Source: Sphingomonas sp. S-NIH.Pt15_0812 (GTDB taxonomy: Bacteria > Pseudomonadota > Alphaproteobacteria > Sphingomonadales > Sphingomonadaceae). From it: a stretch of DNA of 64,000 nucleotides. The stretch is from assembly GCF_003951315.1 (NCBI RefSeq), contig NZ_QLJH01000016.1, positions 28,630 through 92,629 on the forward strand, written 5' to 3'. The position numbers and the translations under genes were made by a program. Below are positions 50,162 through 60,000 of the stretch, in pieces (positions within the stretch are counted from its first letter, which is position 1; the number at the start of each line of letters is the position of its first letter). The notes under the pieces were generated by a model. The model saw nothing but the letters and a program-made list of their open reading frames with translations, did no database searches and had not been told where the DNA came from.

Positions 50162-53100
50162 CGCCAAGCCCTTGGACAATTGCAGCGCCCCGTGCAGCCG
50201 CGACTTGGTATCGGGCCAGGCGCGGTTGAGCACCAGCTTGCCGTCGGGGCGCAGCTTGGCCACGTCCTTCAATCGTTCGACATAGGCGAGCAGCCCCTCG
50301 ACATTGGGCGGGCGGTCGTCGTGGAAGCTGATCAGCACGCCGCGCACGCCGACATCCATCTTGGCGATGCACGCCTTGCGCGCGTTGAGCTTGATCTCGA
50401 TGACGCGGATCAGATTGTCGGTCGGGTCGGGCAGGGGGCCGAACCGGTCGATCATCTCGGCGGCGAAGGCCTCGATCTCCTCGCGCTTCTCCAGTTCGTT
50501 GAGGCGGCGATACAGCCCCATGCGCAGGTCGAGATCGGGGACATAATCCTCCGGGATCAGGATCGGCGCATCGACCGTGATCTGGGGCGAGAAGTCGCGC
50601 GGCCGCTCGAACGCGCCGCCGGCCTTGGCCTCCAGGATCGCCTCTTCCAGCATCGACTGGTAGAGTTCGTAGCCGACCTCCTTGATATGGCCCGACTGTT
50701 CGTCGCCGAGCAGATTGCCGGCCCCGCGAATGTCGAGGTCATGGCTGGCGAGCTGGAAGCCGGCGCCGAGCGAGTCGAGGTCGGACAGCACCTTCATCCG
50801 CTTCTCCGCCGCGTCGGTCATCTGCCGCTCGGGGGGCGTCACCAGATAGGCATAGGCGCGCGTCTTCGACCGGCCGACGCGCCCGCGCAGCTGATAGAGC
50901 TGCGCCAGGCCGAACCGATCGGCGCGGTGGATGATCATCGTGTTGGCGGAGGGGATGTCGATGCCGCTCTCGATGATGGTGGTCGACACCAGCACCTCGA
51001 ACTTGCGGTCGTAGAAGGCGGACATGCGCTCCTCCACCTCGGTCGCCGACATCTGGCCGTGCGCGACGACATAGCGGATCTCGGGCACCTGCTCGCGCAG
51101 ATACTCCTCGATATCGGGCAGGTCGGCGACGCGGGGCGTGACGATGAAGCTCTGCCCACCGCGATAATGTTCGCGCAGCAACGCCTCGCGCAGCACCACC
51201 GGGTCCCAGGGCATGACATAGGTGCGGACCGCCAGGCGATCGACCGGCGGGGTCTGGATCACCGACAGTTCGCGCAGGCCCGACATCGCCATCTGCAAGG
51301 TGCGCGGGATCGGCGTCGCGGTCAGCGTCAGCATGTGCACGTCCGCCTTCAGCGCCTTCAGCCGCTCCTTGTGCGTGACGCCGAACCGCTGTTCCTCGTC
51401 GACGATCACCAGCCCCAGCCGCTTGAACGTGATGCCCTTGGCGAGCAGCGCATGGGTGCCGACGACGATGTCGAGATCGCCCGACGCCACGCCGTCCTTC
51501 ACCCCCTTGGCCTCGGCGGAACCGACCAGACGCGACAGGCGGCCGATCTTGATCGGGAAGCCCTCGAACCGCTGAACGAACTGGTTGTAGTGCTGGCGCG
51601 CGAGCAGGGTCGTCGGGCACACCACCGCGACCTGCAAGCCCGACATGGCGGCGACGAAGGCGGCGCGCAGCGCGACCTCGGTCTTGCCGAAGCCGACATC
51701 GCCGACGATCAGCCGGTCCATCGGCCGGCCCGCGCCCAGGTCGTTCAGCACATCGCCGATCGCGCGGTCCTGATCGTCCGTCTCGTCATAGGGGAAGCGG
51801 TCGACGAAGCTGGGATAGCCGGCATTGTCCGGTTCCGCCACCTCGCCCGCGCGGAGCGCCCGCTCGGCCGCCGTGGCGATCAGCTCGCCGGCGATCTCGC
51901 GGATGCGCTCCTTCATCTTCGACTTGCGGCGCTGCCACGCCTCGCCGCCCAGCCGGTCGAGCGCCGCGCCGTCCTCGCCCGAGCCATAGCGGGTCAGGAC
52001 CTCGAGATTCTCGACCGGCACGTAGAGCTTGTCGCCGCCGGCATATTCCAGCGCGACGCAATCGTGCGGGCTCTTGCCGACGGGAATCGAGGTCAGCCCC
52101 TCATAGCGGCCGATGCCGTGGTCGGAATGGACGACCAGATCGCCGGGCGACAGCGTGGCAAGCTCGGCGAGGAAGGCGTCGGCCGATTTCTTGCGCTTCT
52201 GCCGGCGGATCAGCCGGTCGCCCAGCATGTCCTGTTCGGTCAGCACCGCGACGCCGGGCGCGGTGAAGCCATGGTTGAGCGGCAGCACGACCAGCGCGAC
52301 GCCGAAGCTCTTCGCCAGATCGGCGACGCCCAGCGCATCCTGCCATGTCTCGGCCGCCTTGCCGCCCTTCAGCCCATGGTCCTTGAGGAGGTTGCCCAGC
52401 CGTTCGCGCGCGCCGTTCGAATAGCTGGCCAGGACCGGCTTGCGGCCCTGCTTGCGCAACGCCTGAACATGGTCGACCACGGCCTCGTAGACGTTGGCCT
52501 GGGCGGCGCGTTCGGGCGCGAAGTCGCGCGGGCCATCGACCTCGAAATCGAGCACGGTTGGCGAGGGCGGCTCGTGGAACGGGGTGGTGACGTGCGCCGT
52601 GACGGCCTCCAGCCCGCGCCGCCATTCCGCCGCATCCAGATAGAGCGCCTTGGCGGGGAGGGGCCGATAGCTGCCGGGCTGGGCCGCCTCGGCGCGCTTG
52701 CGGTTCTCATAATAGTCGGCGATCGCCTCGAACCGCTGTTCGCCGGCCGCGCCGCTCGCCTGATCGCGGACCACCACCGTGTCGCCGGGCAGATGGTCGA
52801 ACAGGGTCGCCAGCTTCTCCTCGAACAAGGGCAGCCAATGTTCCATGCCGGCCATGCGCCGCCCGTCCGACACCGCCTGGTAGAGCGGATCGCCGGTCGC
52901 GGTCGCGCCGAACGTGTCGCGATACCGGGTGCGGAATCGCTTGACCGAGTCGGGATCGAGCAATGCCTCGGAGGCGGGCAGCAGCGTGAAGCCGTCGATC
53001 CGCCCGGTGGTGCGCTGGTCGGCGGGGTCGAAGGTGCGGACCGATTCGATCTCGTCGCCGAAGAAGTCGAGGCGCAGCGCCTGGTCCTCGCCGCTGGGGA

Positions 53101-53614
53101 ACAGGTCGACGATGCCGCCGCGCACGGCATAGTCTCCCTGGTCGTGCACCGTCTCGGTCCGCATATAGCCGTTCGCCTGGAGCAGTTGCGCCAGGCTCTC
53201 GCGGTCGATCCGCTCGCCGGGCGCGAGCGTGGCGATCAGCTGCCGGATGCGGAACGGGGTCAGGACGCGCTGCGTCGCGGCGTTGACCGTCGTCAGCAGC
53301 AGTTGCGGCCCCTTCGCCTTCGCCTGGAGCCGGTGGAGCGCGGCTATACGCTCCGCCATCACCCGCAGCGAGGGCGAGGCGCGGTCATAGGGCAGGCAGT
53401 CCCAGGCGGGGAACTGCACCACCTCCAGCTCGGGCGCGAAATAGGGCGCGGTGGCCGCGATCGCGCGCATCGCCTGCTCGTCCGACGCGACGAACACCGC
53501 CCGCGCCGGGGCCGCCCGCGCCAGATCGGCGAGCATCGACGGCAGGAAGCCGCCGGGCGCGCCGGCCAGGGTCAGCGGCTGGCGGGCGGAGAGGATCTGC
53601 GTCAGGTCGGGCAT
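50147..53614 (-). CDS. mfd: Transcription-repair coupling factor Mfd
   Basis: 1155 residues. Mfd removes stalled RNA polymerase and recruits UvrA. Order: UvrB-like domain (1-350); RNA-polymerase interaction domain (about 490-560, 'DLVVHSDHGIGRYEGL', 'YVPVENLEVLTRYG'); a RecG-like translocase with 'MDRLIVGDVGFGKTEVALRA' (Walker A 'GDVGFGKTEVA'), 'LVIVDEEQRFG', 'TLTATPIPRTLQMA', 'TIIESGIDIPSANT' and 'QLRGRVGRSKTRAYAY'; and a C-terminal TRCF domain. Complete and of normal length. With sdhE and recG it forms a common alphaproteobacterial gene neighbourhood. Confidence 0.97.
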   Translation of the reverse strand: MPDLTQILSARQPLTLAGAPGGFLPSMLADLARAAPARAVFVASDEQAMRAIAATAPYFAPELEVVQFPAWDCLPYDRASPSLRVMAERIAALHRLQAKAKGPQLLLTTVNAATQRVLTPFRIRQLIATLAPGERIDRESLAQLLQANGYMRTETVHDQGDYAVRGGIVDLFPSGEDQALRLDFFGDEIESVRTFDPADQRTTGRIDGFTLLPASEALLDPDSVKRFRTRYRDTFGATATGDPLYQAVSDGRRMAGMEHWLPLFEEKLATLFDHLPGDTVVVRDQASGAAGEQRFEAIADYYENRKRAEAAQPGSYRPLPAKALYLDAAEWRRGLEAVTAHVTTPFHEPPSPTVLDFEVDGPRDFAPERAAQANVYEAVVDHVQALRKQGRKPVLASYSNGARERLGNLLKDHGLKGGKAAETWQDALGVADLAKSFGVALVVLPLNHGFTAPGVAVLTEQDMLGDRLIRRQKRKKSADAFLAELATLSPGDLVVHSDHGIGRYEGLTSIPVGKSPHDCVALEYAGGDKLYVPVENLEVLTRYGSGEDGAALDRLGGEAWQRRKSKMKERIREIAGELIATAAERALRAGEVAEPDNAGYPSFVDRFPYDETDDQDRAIGDVLNDLGAGRPMDRLIVGDVGFGKTEVALRAAFVAAMSGLQVAVVCPTTLLARQHYNQFVQRFEGFPIKIGRLSRLVGSAEAKGVKDGVASGDLDIVVGTHALLAKGITFKRLGLVIVDEEQRFGVTHKERLKALKADVHMLTLTATPIPRTLQMAMSGLRELSVIQTPPVDRLAVRTYVMPWDPVVLREALLREHYRGGQSFIVTPRVADLPDIEEYLREQVPEIRYVVAHGQMSATEVEERMSAFYDRKFEVLVSTTIIESGIDIPSANTMIIHRADRFGLAQLYQLRGRVGRSKTRAYAYLVTPPERQMTDAAEKRMKVLSDLDSLGAGFQLASHDLDIRGAGNLLGDEQSGHIKEVGYELYQSMLEEAILEAKAGGAFERPRDFSPQITVDAPILIPEDYVPDLDLRMGLYRRLNELEKREEIEAFAAEMIDRFGPLPDPTDNLIRVIEIKLNARKACIAKMDVGVRGVLISFHDDRPPNVEGLLAYVERLKDVAKLRPDGKLVLNRAWPDTKSRLHGALQLSKGLAKAAR

Positions 53615-53709
53615 TCAGGTCTCGCTACGCGCCTCCGACTGGAGGCGATGGATGGCGGCAACGCATCGAGCCGCCGATTTCCCCTTCCACGGGAAAGGAA
53701 TGAAACGGC

Positions 53710-53976
53710 TTAGCGCGACACCGGCACGAAGTTCAGTGCGCGCATGGCCTGCATCATCGGGCTTTCCCATTGCGGTGGGCAGGGGATGGAGCCGATCGCC
53801 CAGCCCATGATGTCGACATCCTGCTCCTCCAGCAGCGTCTCGAACCAGTCGAGCTGGTCGGGCGTCCATTCCTGGTGATGCGCGTCGAAATAGCCGCCGA
53901 TCATCAGATCGGCCTCGCGCGTGCCGCGATGCCAGGCGCGGAAGCGCAGGCGTTTCAGCCGGATTTCGTGGTCCAC
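53710..53976 (-). CDS. sdhE: FAD assembly factor SdhE (succinate dehydrogenase assembly factor 2)
   Basis: 88 residues from GTG 53976, or 93 from a TTG at 53991; there is no in-frame ATG. GGGAA about 8 nt before the GTG favours it. The RGxxE signature appears as 'HRGTREADLMIGGYFD', with 'FETLLEEQDVDIMGWAIG' after it. The protein helps attach FAD covalently to SdhA. Located between mfd and recG as in related genomes. Confidence 0.93.
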   Translation of the reverse strand: MDHEIRLKRLRFRAWHRGTREADLMIGGYFDAHHQEWTPDQLDWFETLLEEQDVDIMGWAIGSIPCPPQWESPMMQAMRALNFVPVSR

Positions 53977-54071
53977 ATTCGTTCCCGTCAATCGAAAGCC
54001 GGCATGTCGGACCGGAAAGCCGCCGGGTCAACTGGAAGATGCGCGCAATCGCTGGCATGAGGCGGTCAGTC

Positions 54072-56120
54072 ATGCGTCCCGAAATCCTCAATCACCTGTT
54101 CGCCGAAGTCACTGCGCTGAAAGGCGTGGGGGCTGCGCTGGCCAAGCCGCTCGACCGGCTGGGCCTGTCGCGCGTCGTCGATGTCGCCTTCCACCTGCCG
54201 ACCGGCCATGTCGACCGGCTGCCGCGCACCGAGCTGATGACCTCGGATGCGGGGCGGATCATCGCGATCACGCTGACCCCGCAATCCTATCGCGAGGGCA
54301 ATGGCCGCGCGCCGACGCGGGTGATGGCGATCGACCGGGAGGGGAATGTCGTCGCCCTGGTCTATTTCGGTGGCCACCCCGGCTGGGCGAAGAAGCTGCT
54401 GCCGCTCGGCGAGCCGAAACAGGTGTCGGGCCGGCTGGACCAATATGGCCAGGACTTGCAGATCGTGCACCCCGAACTCGCCGAGCCGGGCGAACCGATG
54501 CGTGAGCGCGAGCCGATCTATCCCTTGTCGGAGGGGATGACTTCGCGTCGGCTGGCCGGCTTCGTCGAACAGGCGCTGGCGCGCGCGCCGGACCTGCCCG
54601 AATGGATCGACGCCGGGCTGAAGGCCAAGCGCGAATGGCCCGACTGGCGCGACGCGCTGGTCCGCATCCATGCCGATCCCGCCGATGCCAAGGCGCGCGA
54701 GCGGCTGGCCTATGACGAGGTGTTCGCCAATCAGTTGGCGATGACCTTGGTGCGCGCCGACACGCGCAAGCGGCGTGGCCGGGCGCTGCTAGGCGACGGG
54801 CGGCTGCGCGATCAGTTGCGGCTGCCCTATACGCCGACCGGGGCGCAGAGCCGCGCAGTGGCGGAGATCGAGGGCGATTTGCGGCAGGAGGCGCCGATGC
54901 TGCGCCTGCTCCAAGGCGATGTCGGCTCGGGCAAGACGCTGGTGGCCGCGATGGCGCTGCTGGTCGCGGTGGAGGCGGGGGCGCAGGGCGCGATGCTCGC
55001 CCCGACCGAGATTCTGGCGCGCCAGCATTACGAGTCGCTGCGGCGGCTGCTCGCCGGCCTGCCGATCACCATCGGGGTGCTGACCGGCCGCGACAAGGGC
55101 AAGGTGCGCGAAGCCACGCTGATGGGGCTGGCGGACGGATCGATCGACATCCTGGTCGGCACGCATGCGATCTTCCAGGAGGCGGTCGCCTATCGCGATC
55201 TCGCACTGGTGGTGGTGGACGAACAGCATCGCTTCGGCGTGGCGCAGCGGCTGCTGCTCCAGGAAAAGGGCCGCAGCCCGCACCTGCTGGCGATGACCGC
55301 GACCCCGATCCCGCGCACGCTGACGCTGGCGCAATATGGCGAGATGGACGTCAGCCGGCTGGACGAGATGCCCCCCGGCCGGGAGCCGATCGAGACGCGC
55401 GTCGTTTCCGAGGACCGGCTGGACGAAGTCGTCAACGCGATCGGCCGCCACATCGCCGATGGCGGACAGGCCTATTGGGTCTGCCCGCTGGTCGAGGAGA
55501 GCGAGAAGTCCGACCTCGCCGCCGCCGAGGCGCGGGCGGAGTCGCTGTCGGCGCGGTTCGGCGAGCGGATCGGCGTGGTCCATGGCCGGATGAAGCCCGC
55601 CGAGAAGGATGCGGTGATGGAGGCCTTCTCCGCCAACCGCCTGTCGGTGCTGGTCGCGACGACGGTGATCGAGGTCGGCGTCGACGTGCCCAATGCGACG
55701 CTGATCGTGATCGAACATGCCGATCGCTTCGGCCTGGCGCAGCTTCACCAGTTGCGGGGGCGCGTGGGTCGGGGCGGGGGCCTGTCGCGCTGCCTGTTGC
55801 TGCGGGGGAGTTCGCTGTCGGAGACGTCGCGCGCGCGCCTGGCGCTGATGCGCGAGACGAATGACGGCTTCCGCATCGCCGAGGAGGATCTGCGCCTGCG
55901 CGGCGGCGGCGAGATGCTGGGCACGCGCCAGTCGGGTGACGCCGCCTTCCGCCTCGCCCCGCCCGAATTGCTTCCCGACCTGCTGCAATGCGCGCAGGAC
56001 GATGCGCGGCTGCTGATCGATCGCGACGGCGGCCTGCACGGCGCGCGCGGGCAGGCGGCGCGGATCGCGCTGTACCTGTTCGAGCGCGAGGCGGGGGTGG
56101 CGTTGCTGCGATCCGGCTGA
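54072..56120 (+). CDS. recG: ATP-dependent DNA helicase RecG
   Basis: 682 residues. RecG remodels stalled replication forks and Holliday junctions. The N-terminal wedge domain has 'LKGVGAALAKPLDRLGL' and 'DVAFHLPTGHVDR', and the helicase core has 'RLLQGDVGSGKTLVAAMAL', 'LVVVDEQHRFG', 'AMTATPIPRTLTLA' and 'LHQLRGRVGRGGGLSRC'. The ATG at 54072 gives the usual start 'MRPEILNHLF', and an in-frame extension to 54039 is unlikely. Divergent from sdhE. Confidence 0.97.
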   Translation: MRPEILNHLFAEVTALKGVGAALAKPLDRLGLSRVVDVAFHLPTGHVDRLPRTELMTSDAGRIIAITLTPQSYREGNGRAPTRVMAIDREGNVVALVYFGGHPGWAKKLLPLGEPKQVSGRLDQYGQDLQIVHPELAEPGEPMREREPIYPLSEGMTSRRLAGFVEQALARAPDLPEWIDAGLKAKREWPDWRDALVRIHADPADAKARERLAYDEVFANQLAMTLVRADTRKRRGRALLGDGRLRDQLRLPYTPTGAQSRAVAEIEGDLRQEAPMLRLLQGDVGSGKTLVAAMALLVAVEAGAQGAMLAPTEILARQHYESLRRLLAGLPITIGVLTGRDKGKVREATLMGLADGSIDILVGTHAIFQEAVAYRDLALVVVDEQHRFGVAQRLLLQEKGRSPHLLAMTATPIPRTLTLAQYGEMDVSRLDEMPPGREPIETRVVSEDRLDEVVNAIGRHIADGGQAYWVCPLVEESEKSDLAAAEARAESLSARFGERIGVVHGRMKPAEKDAVMEAFSANRLSVLVATTVIEVGVDVPNATLIVIEHADRFGLAQLHQLRGRVGRGGGLSRCLLLRGSSLSETSRARLALMRETNDGFRIAEEDLRLRGGGEMLGTRQSGDAAFRLAPPELLPDLLQCAQDDARLLIDRDGGLHGARGQAARIALYLFEREAGVALLRSG

Positions 56121-56127
56121 TCCGCGC

Positions 56128-57024
56128 CTATGGCAGTCGCTGCCCCAGGCCGGCCTGGAGCACCGCATACCATTCCGCCCGCGTCCATTCGACCCGGTAT
56201 GCCCCGGCGGCGGCGCGGATGCGGGCGGCGGTCTGCGACCCGACGATGGGAATGATCCGTGCCGGATGCGCCATCACCCAGGCCAGCGCCGCCGTCGCCG
56301 CATCGACGCCGTAGCGCGCGCCCTTCTCGGCGAGCAGGAGGCCGGCGGGATGGCCCTCGGCAAGCAGCCGCCCGCCAGCCAGGGGCGACCAGGCGAGCAC
56401 CGCCAGGTCGCGGACCATCGCCTGATCGAGCGTGCCGTCGAACAGCGGCGCGGTATGAAGCGGCGAGAATTCCGGCTGGGTGCTGAGGATCGGCAGGTCC
56501 AGAAAGGCCTGCAACGCGTCCAGCTCCGCTGGGCTGTGGTTGGAGACGCCGATCCCGCGCACCTTTCCCGCAGCGACCATCGCCGACAGCGCGCCGGCCA
56601 CCTCCTGCGGATGGGTGAGCAGGTCGCGGCGATGGATCTGGTAGAGGTCGACCCGTCCCACCCCCATGCGCGCCAGCGAATCGTCCAGCGCCTCCGCCAG
56701 ATAGGCGGCGGACGAATTATAGGGGATGCCGGGCCGGATGCCGCCCTTGGTCGCGATGACCATGCGGTCGCGCAGCGCCGGCGCGTCGGCCAGCACGCGG
56801 CCGAACAGCGCCTCCGCCGACCCGAACCCGCCCAGACTGCCGGCGCCATAGATATCGGCCGTGTCGAACAGGGTGATGCCCGCCTCCAGCGCCGCCTCGA
56901 CCAGGTCGCGGCCCGCCGGCACATCCTCGCCGGTGAAGCGCCACATGCCCCAGGCGATCGGGGATATCAGGATGTCGCTGCGACCCAGCGGGCGCGGTTC
57001 GGCGGAGAGGTGGATCGTCGTCAT
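56128..57024 (-). CDS. Aldo/keto reductase
   Basis: 298 residues, TIM-barrel AKR family. The catalytic tetrad is visible as Asp and Tyr in 'LFDTADIYGAGS', Lys in 'VIATKGGI' and His in 'LYQIHRRDLL'. The NADPH-binding segment is 'IIPIVGSQTAARI'. It resembles bacterial oxidoreductases of the YdhF/Tas type. The start is ATG 57024. Substrate unknown. It lies downstream of putA on the same strand, beyond a terminator-like hairpin. Confidence 0.92.
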   Translation of the reverse strand: MTTIHLSAEPRPLGRSDILISPIAWGMWRFTGEDVPAGRDLVEAALEAGITLFDTADIYGAGSLGGFGSAEALFGRVLADAPALRDRMVIATKGGIRPGIPYNSSAAYLAEALDDSLARMGVGRVDLYQIHRRDLLTHPQEVAGALSAMVAAGKVRGIGVSNHSPAELDALQAFLDLPILSTQPEFSPLHTAPLFDGTLDQAMVRDLAVLAWSPLAGGRLLAEGHPAGLLLAEKGARYGVDAATAALAWVMAHPARIIPIVGSQTAARIRAAAGAYRVEWTRAEWYAVLQAGLGQRLP

Positions 57025-57067
57025 AAGGCGCGGACATCGCACAGGAAGCCCGGCCGGGGAAGCGGTG

Positions 57068-57093
57068 GCGCGGGCCGCCTGCACGGCCCGCGC
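57068..57093 (-). terminator. Hairpin after putA
   Basis: GCGCGGGCCG (57068-57077) and CGGCCCGCGC (57084-57093) form a perfect 10-bp stem with a 6-nt loop, 5 nt after the putA stop. No T tract on the minus strand. Confidence 0.65.
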
Positions 57094-57097
57094 GCGA

Positions 57098-60000
57098 TCA
57101 GCTTACCGCCATCAGGCTGGCATTGCCGCCCGCCGCCGTGGTGTTGATCGAGGTGGAGACTTCCTCCACCAACCAGTCGAGCCGATAGCCGGCCGAGCCG
57201 GCCTGGGGCAGCACGATCGGTCCCGGCAGCTCGGCCAGCGTGCCGAGCGCCGCCGCCACCGTGTCGGCATCCCCCTCGATCAGCGCGCCGGCATAAGGCC
57301 CCTCGTGACGCCAATCCTCGACGCAGGCGAGGCGGGCGGTGATGCCGGGCGGCAGGCTCGCCAGCACCTCGCGCAGGGCGCCCGCTTCGCCGATCACCAG
57401 CTGGTTGCCGGCGGCGAGGGTCACGCCGATCTGCTCGATCAGGCCGTCGCGCGTGCGGGGCAGCGCCAGGATGCGCCCGCGGGGGTGCAGCGCATAGAGG
57501 TTGCGCTCGCCGACCGGCCCGGCCAGCTCCACCGCGCCGCCCAGCATCGATGCCTCGATCGCCACGCGAATGCGGGCGGCCAGGGCGGTTTCGCCCCGCG
57601 CCTCCAGCAGGATCGCCAGTTCGCGCGCGGCGGGATCGGCCTGGTCCGACACCACCGGCGGCGGCAGGTCCGCGCCCGCGACCAGCCGGCCGAGATAGAG
57701 CGGCCCGCCCGCCTTGGGCCCGGTGCCCGACAGGCCACGGCCGCCGAAGGGCTGCACCCCGACCACCGCGCCGATGACGTTGCGGTTGATGTAGAGATTG
57801 CCGGCCTTCACCCGCGCCGTGACGTGCGCGATCGTCTCGTCCAGCCGGGTGTGCAGGCCGAAGGTCAGGCCATAGCCGGTGGCATTGATCCGATCGATCA
57901 GCCGATCGAGATCGGCGCGGCGGAAGCGGACGACGTGCAGCACCGGCCCGAACACCTCGCGCTCCAGCCGGGCGATGTCATCGATCTCGATGATCGTCGG
58001 GGCGACGAAGGTGCCATGTACCGTCGCATCGGTCATCGCGACCTGTTCGACGCGGTGGCCCGCCGCGCGCATCCGCTCGACATGCGCCTCGATATGCGCC
58101 TTCGCCTCGGCGGTGATGACCGGGCCGATATCGACCGCCAGCCGGTCGGTGCGGCCGATCGACAGTTCGTGCAGCGCCCCCCGGATCATCGCCAGCGTGC
58201 GATCGGCGACCTCCTCCTGCAGGCACAGGATGCGGAGCGCCGAGCAACGCTGGCCCGCGCTGTCGAAGGCGGAGGCGATCACATCGGCCACCACCTGTTC
58301 GGCGAGCGCGGAGGAGTCGACGATCATGGCGTTCTGACCGCCCGTCTCGGCGATGAAGGGGATGGGCGCGCCATCGGGGCGCAGTCGCTTGGCCAGTTCC
58401 TTCTGGATCAGTCGGGCGACCTCGGTGGAGCCGGTGAACATCACCGCCTGCGTCTCCGCCGCACCGACCAGCGCCGCACCGATCGCGCCGTCGCCGGGCA
58501 CCAGGTGCAGCACATCGGCGGGAACGCCCGCCGCATGGAGGATGGCGATCCCCTGCGCGGCGATCAGCGGGGTTTCCTCGGCGGGCTTGGCGAGCACGGC
58601 ATTGCCCGCGACCAGCGCCGCCGCGACCTGGCCGATGAAGATCGCCAATGGGAAGTTCCACGGGCTGATGCAGGTGACGACGCCCAGCGGGCGATGCGCC
58701 GTACCCAGCGTCGAGCGCGCCTGATCGGCATAATAGCGAAGGAAGTCGATCGCCTCCCGCACCTCGGCGATGGCATTGGGCAGCGACTTGCCGGCCTCGC
58801 GGACGATCAGCGCCAGCAGGCCCGGCATCCGCGCCTGCATCATGTCGGCGGCACGATCGAGCATCGCGGCGCGCTCGGCGGGGGGCAGGGCGGCCCAGCG
58901 CTCGGCGGCGGCGGCGGCGCTGCGCGCGGCGTCCTGCGCGTCGGCGACGGACATTTCCTGCACCGTGCCGACGATGTCGCGGTGATCGGCGGGATTGCGT
59001 ACCGGCCGGCTCGCACCCCGGCTGCCCGCCTGCCACGTCGCCGTCGCCTTCATCGCAGCGCCGAGCGACGCCAGCGCGGCTTCGTCGCTCAGGTCGATGC
59101 CGGCGGAGTTGACGCGCGTGCCGTACAGGTCGCGGGGCAGGGCGATGTTCGGGTTCTTCTGCCCCGGCACCGCCATCGCGCGGACCGTCTCGACCGGGTC
59201 GGCGACCAGGTCCGCGACCGATATCTCGGGATCGGCGATCCGGTTGACGAAGGAGGAGTTCGCGCCATTCTCCAGCAGGCGGCGGACCAGATAGGCGAGC
59301 AATGTCTCATGCGTGCCGACCGGCGCATAGATGCGGCACGGCCGGTCGAGCTTCTCCGCGCCGACCACTTCGTCATAGAGCGGCTCGCCCATGCCGTGCA
59401 GGCACTGGAACTCGTAATCGCCGACCGTGAAGTCGGGGCCGGCGAGCTGGTAGATGGTCGCCAGCGTCTGCGCGTTATGCGTCGCGAATTGCGGGAAGAC
59501 CGCATCGCGCGACCCCAGCAGCTTGCGGGCGCAGGCGATATAGGCGACGTCGGTGTGGATCTTGCGCGTATAGACCGGGAAATCGGCCAGCCCGTCGACC
59601 TGTGTGCGCTTGATTTCCGCGTCCCAATACGCGCCCTTGACCAGCCGGACCATGATCCGCCGGCCCGCCCGCCGGGCGAGGGCGATGATCCAGTCGATCA
59701 CGAAGGGGCAGCGCTTGCCATAGGCCTGAACCACGAAACCCAGACCGTCCCAGCCCGCCAGATCCGGGTCGGTCGCCAGACTTTCGAGCAGGTCGAGCGA
59801 CAGTTCCAGCCGGTCGGCTTCCTCGGCATCGATGTTGAGGCCGATATCGTAGCGCTTGGCCAGCAGCGCCAGCGCCTTCACACGCGGCAGCAGCTCCGTC
59901 ATCACCCGTGCCGCCTGGGCGCGGACATAGCGGGGGTGCAGCGCCGACAGCTTGATCGAAATGCCCGGACCCGCATAGATGCCGCGTCCCGCCGACGCTT

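Noticed and set aside
50180..53713. 1177-codon open frame on the plus strand opposite mfd
   Set aside because: Antisense shadow of mfd, with biased low-complexity composition and no motif.
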